From Streptomyces griseofuscus (GTDB lineage Bacteria > Actinomycetota > Actinomycetes > Streptomycetales > Streptomycetaceae): a DNA stretch of 64,000 bases. Location: contig NZ_CP051006.1 of assembly GCF_014673495.1 (NCBI RefSeq), forward strand, positions 682,001 to 746,000, written 5' to 3'. Of this stretch, positions 61,545-64,000 are shown piece after piece (the stretch's first letter is position 1; each line of letters opens with the position of its first letter). The position numbers and the translations under genes are program-made. Under the pieces are notes generated by a model. It was not told where the DNA came from, did no database searches, and saw only the letters and a list, made by a program, of their open reading frames with translations.

Positions 61545-62564
61545 TCAGGATGCCCCCTTCACCGACCGCCTCAGCCGCCGTACCCCCGCGAAGGCGGCGC
61601 ACGCGGCCGCTCCCGCGCCGACGGCCGTGGTGGCGGGGTGGCGCAGGGCGGCCTCCTGCCAGGAGTGGGCGTGTGCGCTGTCGTCGAACGCGCCGTGGGC
61701 TCCCCGGTCCTGCCCGGGGCCCCGGTCGATCGGCGTGAAGAGGTTGTCCTCGCCGGTGGGCGGGACGGCGGTCGTCTGCTGGGCGTCGTAGCCGGTGCGG
61801 GCCAGGTAGCGGTCGAGGAGGGCGGGGAAGAGCCGGTTCGCCCAGATGGTGGCCACCGTCGAGGCACCCACGTAGTACTGCTTGCGGCGCGGATGGTCGG
61901 CCGCGTACATGATGCCGCGGGCGGCGACCTCCGGCTGGTAGATCGGCGGGACCGGCATGGGGTGGTGGTCCAGACGGTTGCGGACCCAGTCGAACTGCGG
62001 GGTGTTGACGGCGGGCAGCTGGGCGACGGTGACGCGCACCCGGCTGCCGCGGTGCAGGAGTTCGGTGCGCAGGGACGAGGTGAAGCCGTTGATGGCGTGC
62101 TTGGCGCCGCAGTACGCGGACTGCAACGGGATCGAGCGTTCGCCGAGCGCGGAGCCGACCTGCACGATGGTGCCCCGGTCGCGCGGCAGCATCCGGGCGA
62201 GGGCGGCGCGGGTGCCGTTGACAAAGCCCAGATAGGTCACATCGGTGATGCGCCGGTACTCGTCCGGGGTGATCCGGTCGAAGGGCGCGAACACGGAGGC
62301 GAAGGCGCAGTTGATCCAGACGTCGATCGGGCCGAACTCCCGCTCGGCGGCCGCCGCGACGGTCTCCGCCTGTGCCGGGTCGGCCATGTCGGCGGGCTGC
62401 ACGAGGGGGCGCCCGCCGAGCGCCGCGACCTCGTCGGCGACCGCTTCGAGGCCGCTCTCGCCCCGCGCGACCAGGACGACGTCGGCCCCGCGCCGGCCGT
62501 AGCGGCGCGCCGTGGCACGGCCGATCCCGGCACTCGCCCCGGTGATGACGACGGTCGTAGGCAT
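61545..62564 (-). CDS. Short-chain dehydrogenase/reductase with C-terminal membrane-associated tail
   Basis: A 339-residue SDR: VVITGASAGIGRATARRYGR, DVWINCAFASVF, catalytic Ser in IVQVGSALGERSI and YCGAKHAINGFTSSL. After about residue 270 a tail contains a hydrophobic segment (HPATTAVGAGAAACAAFAGV) and a basic end, suggesting membrane association. Substrate unknown. The MLE gene upstream on the same strand is 56 bp away. Confidence 0.87.
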   Translation of the reverse strand: MPTTVVITGASAGIGRATARRYGRRGADVVLVARGESGLEAVADEVAALGGRPLVQPADMADPAQAETVAAAAEREFGPIDVWINCAFASVFAPFDRITPDEYRRITDVTYLGFVNGTRAALARMLPRDRGTIVQVGSALGERSIPLQSAYCGAKHAINGFTSSLRTELLHRGSRVRVTVAQLPAVNTPQFDWVRNRLDHHPMPVPPIYQPEVAARGIMYAADHPRRKQYYVGASTVATIWANRLFPALLDRYLARTGYDAQQTTAVPPTGEDNLFTPIDRGPGQDRGAHGAFDDSAHAHSWQEAALRHPATTAVGAGAAACAAFAGVRRLRRSVKGAS

Positions 62565-62620
62565 GATGCTCGACTCCCTTTCCCTCTAGGTGAGTTCACT
62601 CGGCTTCCGCTTCGGTGGGT

Positions 62621-63730
62621 TCACTGGACCCGGTACGGCTCCGCACGCTCCTCGGCGAGGGTGAGGCCCAGTCCGGGTGCTCCGTCGGCGCCCGGGGTGA
62701 TGCTTCCGCCGCCGGGGTCGAGGACGCCGTCGAAGAGCAGCCGTTCGGTGCGGACGTGGTCGTGGAACCACTCCAGATGGCGCAGGCCGGGCACCGCGGC
62801 GGCCGCGTGGGCGTGGGCGCTCGGCGCGCAGTGGCCGGAGATGTCGATGCCGTGCGCGTGGGCGAGGGCGGCGGCGCGCAGCCAGCCGGTGATGCCGCCG
62901 CACCGGGTGGCGTCGGCCTGGAGGCAGTCGACGGCTCCGGCGGCGATCAGCTGCGCGAAGTACGGGAGCGTGTAGCCGTATTCACCGGCGGTGACGTCCA
63001 TCGGGAGCCGGTGGCGCAGGTCGGCGAGGGTGGTGAGGTGGTCGCAGGAGACGGGTTCCTCGAACCAGGTGACGCCCGCGTCGGCGAGGGGGCCCGCGAG
63101 GCGGCGGGCCTGGCCGCCGGTGTACGCGCCGTTGGCGTCGACGTACAGCTCCGCGCCGTCGCCGATGGTCGCCCGGGCCCGGTCGACGCGTTCGAGGTCG
63201 CGTCCGGTACGGCGGCCCCAGGACTCCCCGATCTTGATCTTCACCCGGGGGATGCCCGACTCATGTGTCCAGTGCCGGAGTTGGCGGTCCTGCCGCTCGG
63301 CGTCGTAGGTCGTGAAGCCGCCGCTGCCGTAGACCGGCACCTCGTCGCGGGCGGCGCCGAGCAGGTGGACGAGGGGCAGGCCGAGGAGGCGGGACTTGAG
63401 GTCCCACAGGGCGATGTCGACGGCGGAGATCGCCTGGGCGGCCACCCCGGGCAGGCCGGCGTTGCGTACGGCCCGGAGCATCTCCTCGTTGGCGCGCGGC
63501 ACATCGAGGGCCGGGCGGCCGGTGACGGTGCCGGTGAGCAGTTCATGGACGAGGTGGGCGGTGGCGGCCGGCGCGTAGGTGTAGCCGAGTCCGGTGGTGC
63601 GGCCGCTGCGGGCGGTGACCAGGACGAGGGTGGTGCGGTCCCAGGCGAGGGTGCCGTCCGCCTCGGGGGTGTCGGTGGGCACGGTGTAGACGGCGGTGTC
63701 CAGCGCGTCGATGGCCGGCAGGTCGCTCAT
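62621..63730 (-). CDS. Enolase superfamily, mandelate racemase/muconate lactonizing enzyme type
   Basis: A 369-residue protein. The KxK motif is IPRVKIKIGES (Lys164, Lys166); metal ligands are Asp198 in YVDANGAYT, Glu224 in WFEEPV, and Glu250 in TAGEYGY; the last His is in ISGHCAPSAH. It abstracts an alpha-proton from a carboxylate to racemise, epimerise or dehydrate a sugar acid or similar. A sugar-acid dehydratase is a fair guess, not proven. Its ATG overlaps the stop of the upstream gene by ATGA. Confidence 0.87.
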   Translation of the reverse strand: MSDLPAIDALDTAVYTVPTDTPEADGTLAWDRTTLVLVTARSGRTTGLGYTYAPAATAHLVHELLTGTVTGRPALDVPRANEEMLRAVRNAGLPGVAAQAISAVDIALWDLKSRLLGLPLVHLLGAARDEVPVYGSGGFTTYDAERQDRQLRHWTHESGIPRVKIKIGESWGRRTGRDLERVDRARATIGDGAELYVDANGAYTGGQARRLAGPLADAGVTWFEEPVSCDHLTTLADLRHRLPMDVTAGEYGYTLPYFAQLIAAGAVDCLQADATRCGGITGWLRAAALAHAHGIDISGHCAPSAHAHAAAAVPGLRHLEWFHDHVRTERLLFDGVLDPGGGSITPGADGAPGLGLTLAEERAEPYRVQ

Positions 63731-64000
63731 GCGGGGCTCCTCAGGCGCGGCGCCGCAGCAGGCGCAGGGCGAGTGCGGCGCCCAGGGGCAGGGCGGCGGT
63801 CGTCGCCCAGGGGCAGGGCGGCGGTCGTCGCCCAGCGGGCCGCGCGGGACGGCGGGGACGGGCGGTCGGCCAGCCGCTCGGGGTGGTCGCTCGGCAGGTT
63901 GCCGTCGAGGGCGAGGGCCAGGGCCTCGGCGAGGTGCAGCGCGCGGCGGCCGGTGCCGCCCTCCTCGGTCTGGGTGCGGCAGCTGAAGCCGTCGGCGAGG
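63727..64000 (-). CDS. C-terminal end of FAD-binding/Fe-S oxidoreductase, altered by a 25-bp tandem duplication
   Basis: The gene enters from the right edge. LADGFSCRTQTEEGGTGRRA then LHLAEALALAL fits the C-terminus of FAD-linked and (Fe-S)-binding oxidoreductases (glycolate/D-lactate dehydrogenase type). A 25-bp duplication (63781-63830) shifts the frame, so the end becomes DDRRPAPGRRTRPAPAAAPR and stops at 63727-63729, overlapping the MLE ATG. Without it the frame ends TTAALPLGAALALRLLRRRA at the TGA 63741-63743. The tail is probably not essential. Confidence 0.65.
   Translation of the reverse strand, partial: LADGFSCRTQTEEGGTGRRALHLAEALALALDGNLPSDHPERLADRPSPPSRAARWATTAALPLGDDRRPAPGRRTRPAPAAAPRLRSPA
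63781..63830. repeat. Exact 25-bp tandem duplication inside a reading frame
   Basis: The 25-mer beginning CCCAGGGGCAGGGCGG occupies 63781-63805 and again 63806-63830 without a mismatch. As 25 is not a multiple of 3 it changes the reading frame of the gene crossing it. It may be a real recent slippage event or an assembly error. Confidence 0.9.

Noticed and set aside
1..64000. tRNA, rRNA, insertion sequence or prophage genes
   Set aside because: No tRNA-like cloverleaf, transposase, integrase or terminal inverted repeat was recognised on either strand.

Overview
The window is a high-GC actinobacterial chromosome segment, almost certainly from Streptomyces or a close relative. The evidence is the extreme G/C third-position bias, GTG starts, AAGGAGG-type ribosome sites, a proteasome beta subunit, a mycothiol-type formaldehyde dehydrogenase, an F420-type PPOX protein, a Methyltransf_19 (DUF574) methyltransferase and DUF5709. 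No tRNA, rRNA, CRISPR array, insertion sequence or phage gene was seen. The content is accessory/conditional metabolism with many regulators.

Layout. 0-4.3 kb: end of a deaminase gene, the cyanate operon cynT-cynS with divergent cynR, then a GH15 glycosidase. 4.4-10.2 kb: small conserved proteins, a Ni/Co permease, and a Tat-exported Dyp peroxidase (efeB) coupled to a fused efeU-efeO iron permease. 10.3-15.5 kb: DedA and PAP2 membrane proteins, a MarR-MFS efflux unit with a clear operator, an isochorismatase-fold hydrolase and a YbhB protein. 15.6-19.6 kb: an orphan proteasome beta subunit, a membrane glycosyltransferase, and a BlaI-M56 pair. 19.7-25 kb: a pgmB-GH65 disaccharide phosphorylase operon, a P-loop kinase, a repeat-rich gap and a RpiR regulator.

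25-37 kb: a strongly folded candidate RNA upstream of a small protein, a multidomain SpoIIE-type phosphatase, a flavin reductase, a Tat-exported PL8 polysaccharide lyase, an ATP-grasp enzyme, a family III CoA-transferase, a DeoR/LacI hybrid regulator, and a TetR gene that shares an operator motif with a Zn-ribbon/OB-fold protein. 37-51 kb: a large secreted alpha/beta hydrolase, PPOX, a MalY-type C-S lyase, DUF3800, a methyltransferase, an L,D-transpeptidase, a frameshifted LysR pseudogene, two SDRs, a coupled mycothiol-dependent formaldehyde pair (mscR plus MBL hydrolase), and an acyltransferase-like protein without its catalytic serine. 51-64 kb: a 48-bp minisatellite, folD behind a ZTP (pfl) riboswitch, a zinc alcohol dehydrogenase, a coxSLM-D-E molybdenum hydroxylase operon, GNAT, phosphoesterase, SDR and enolase-superfamily genes, and the 3' end of an FAD/Fe-S oxidoreductase gene altered by a 25-bp tandem duplication.

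Working units visible from spacing: cynTS; efeUO-efeB; marR-MFS; isochorismatase-ybhB; blaI-M56; pgmB-GH65; mscR-MBL; coxSLMDE. Items most worth a second look are the structured RNA at about 25.2 kb, the orphan PrcB, the serine-less acyltransferase, the repeated TetR operator and the ZTP riboswitch on folD.
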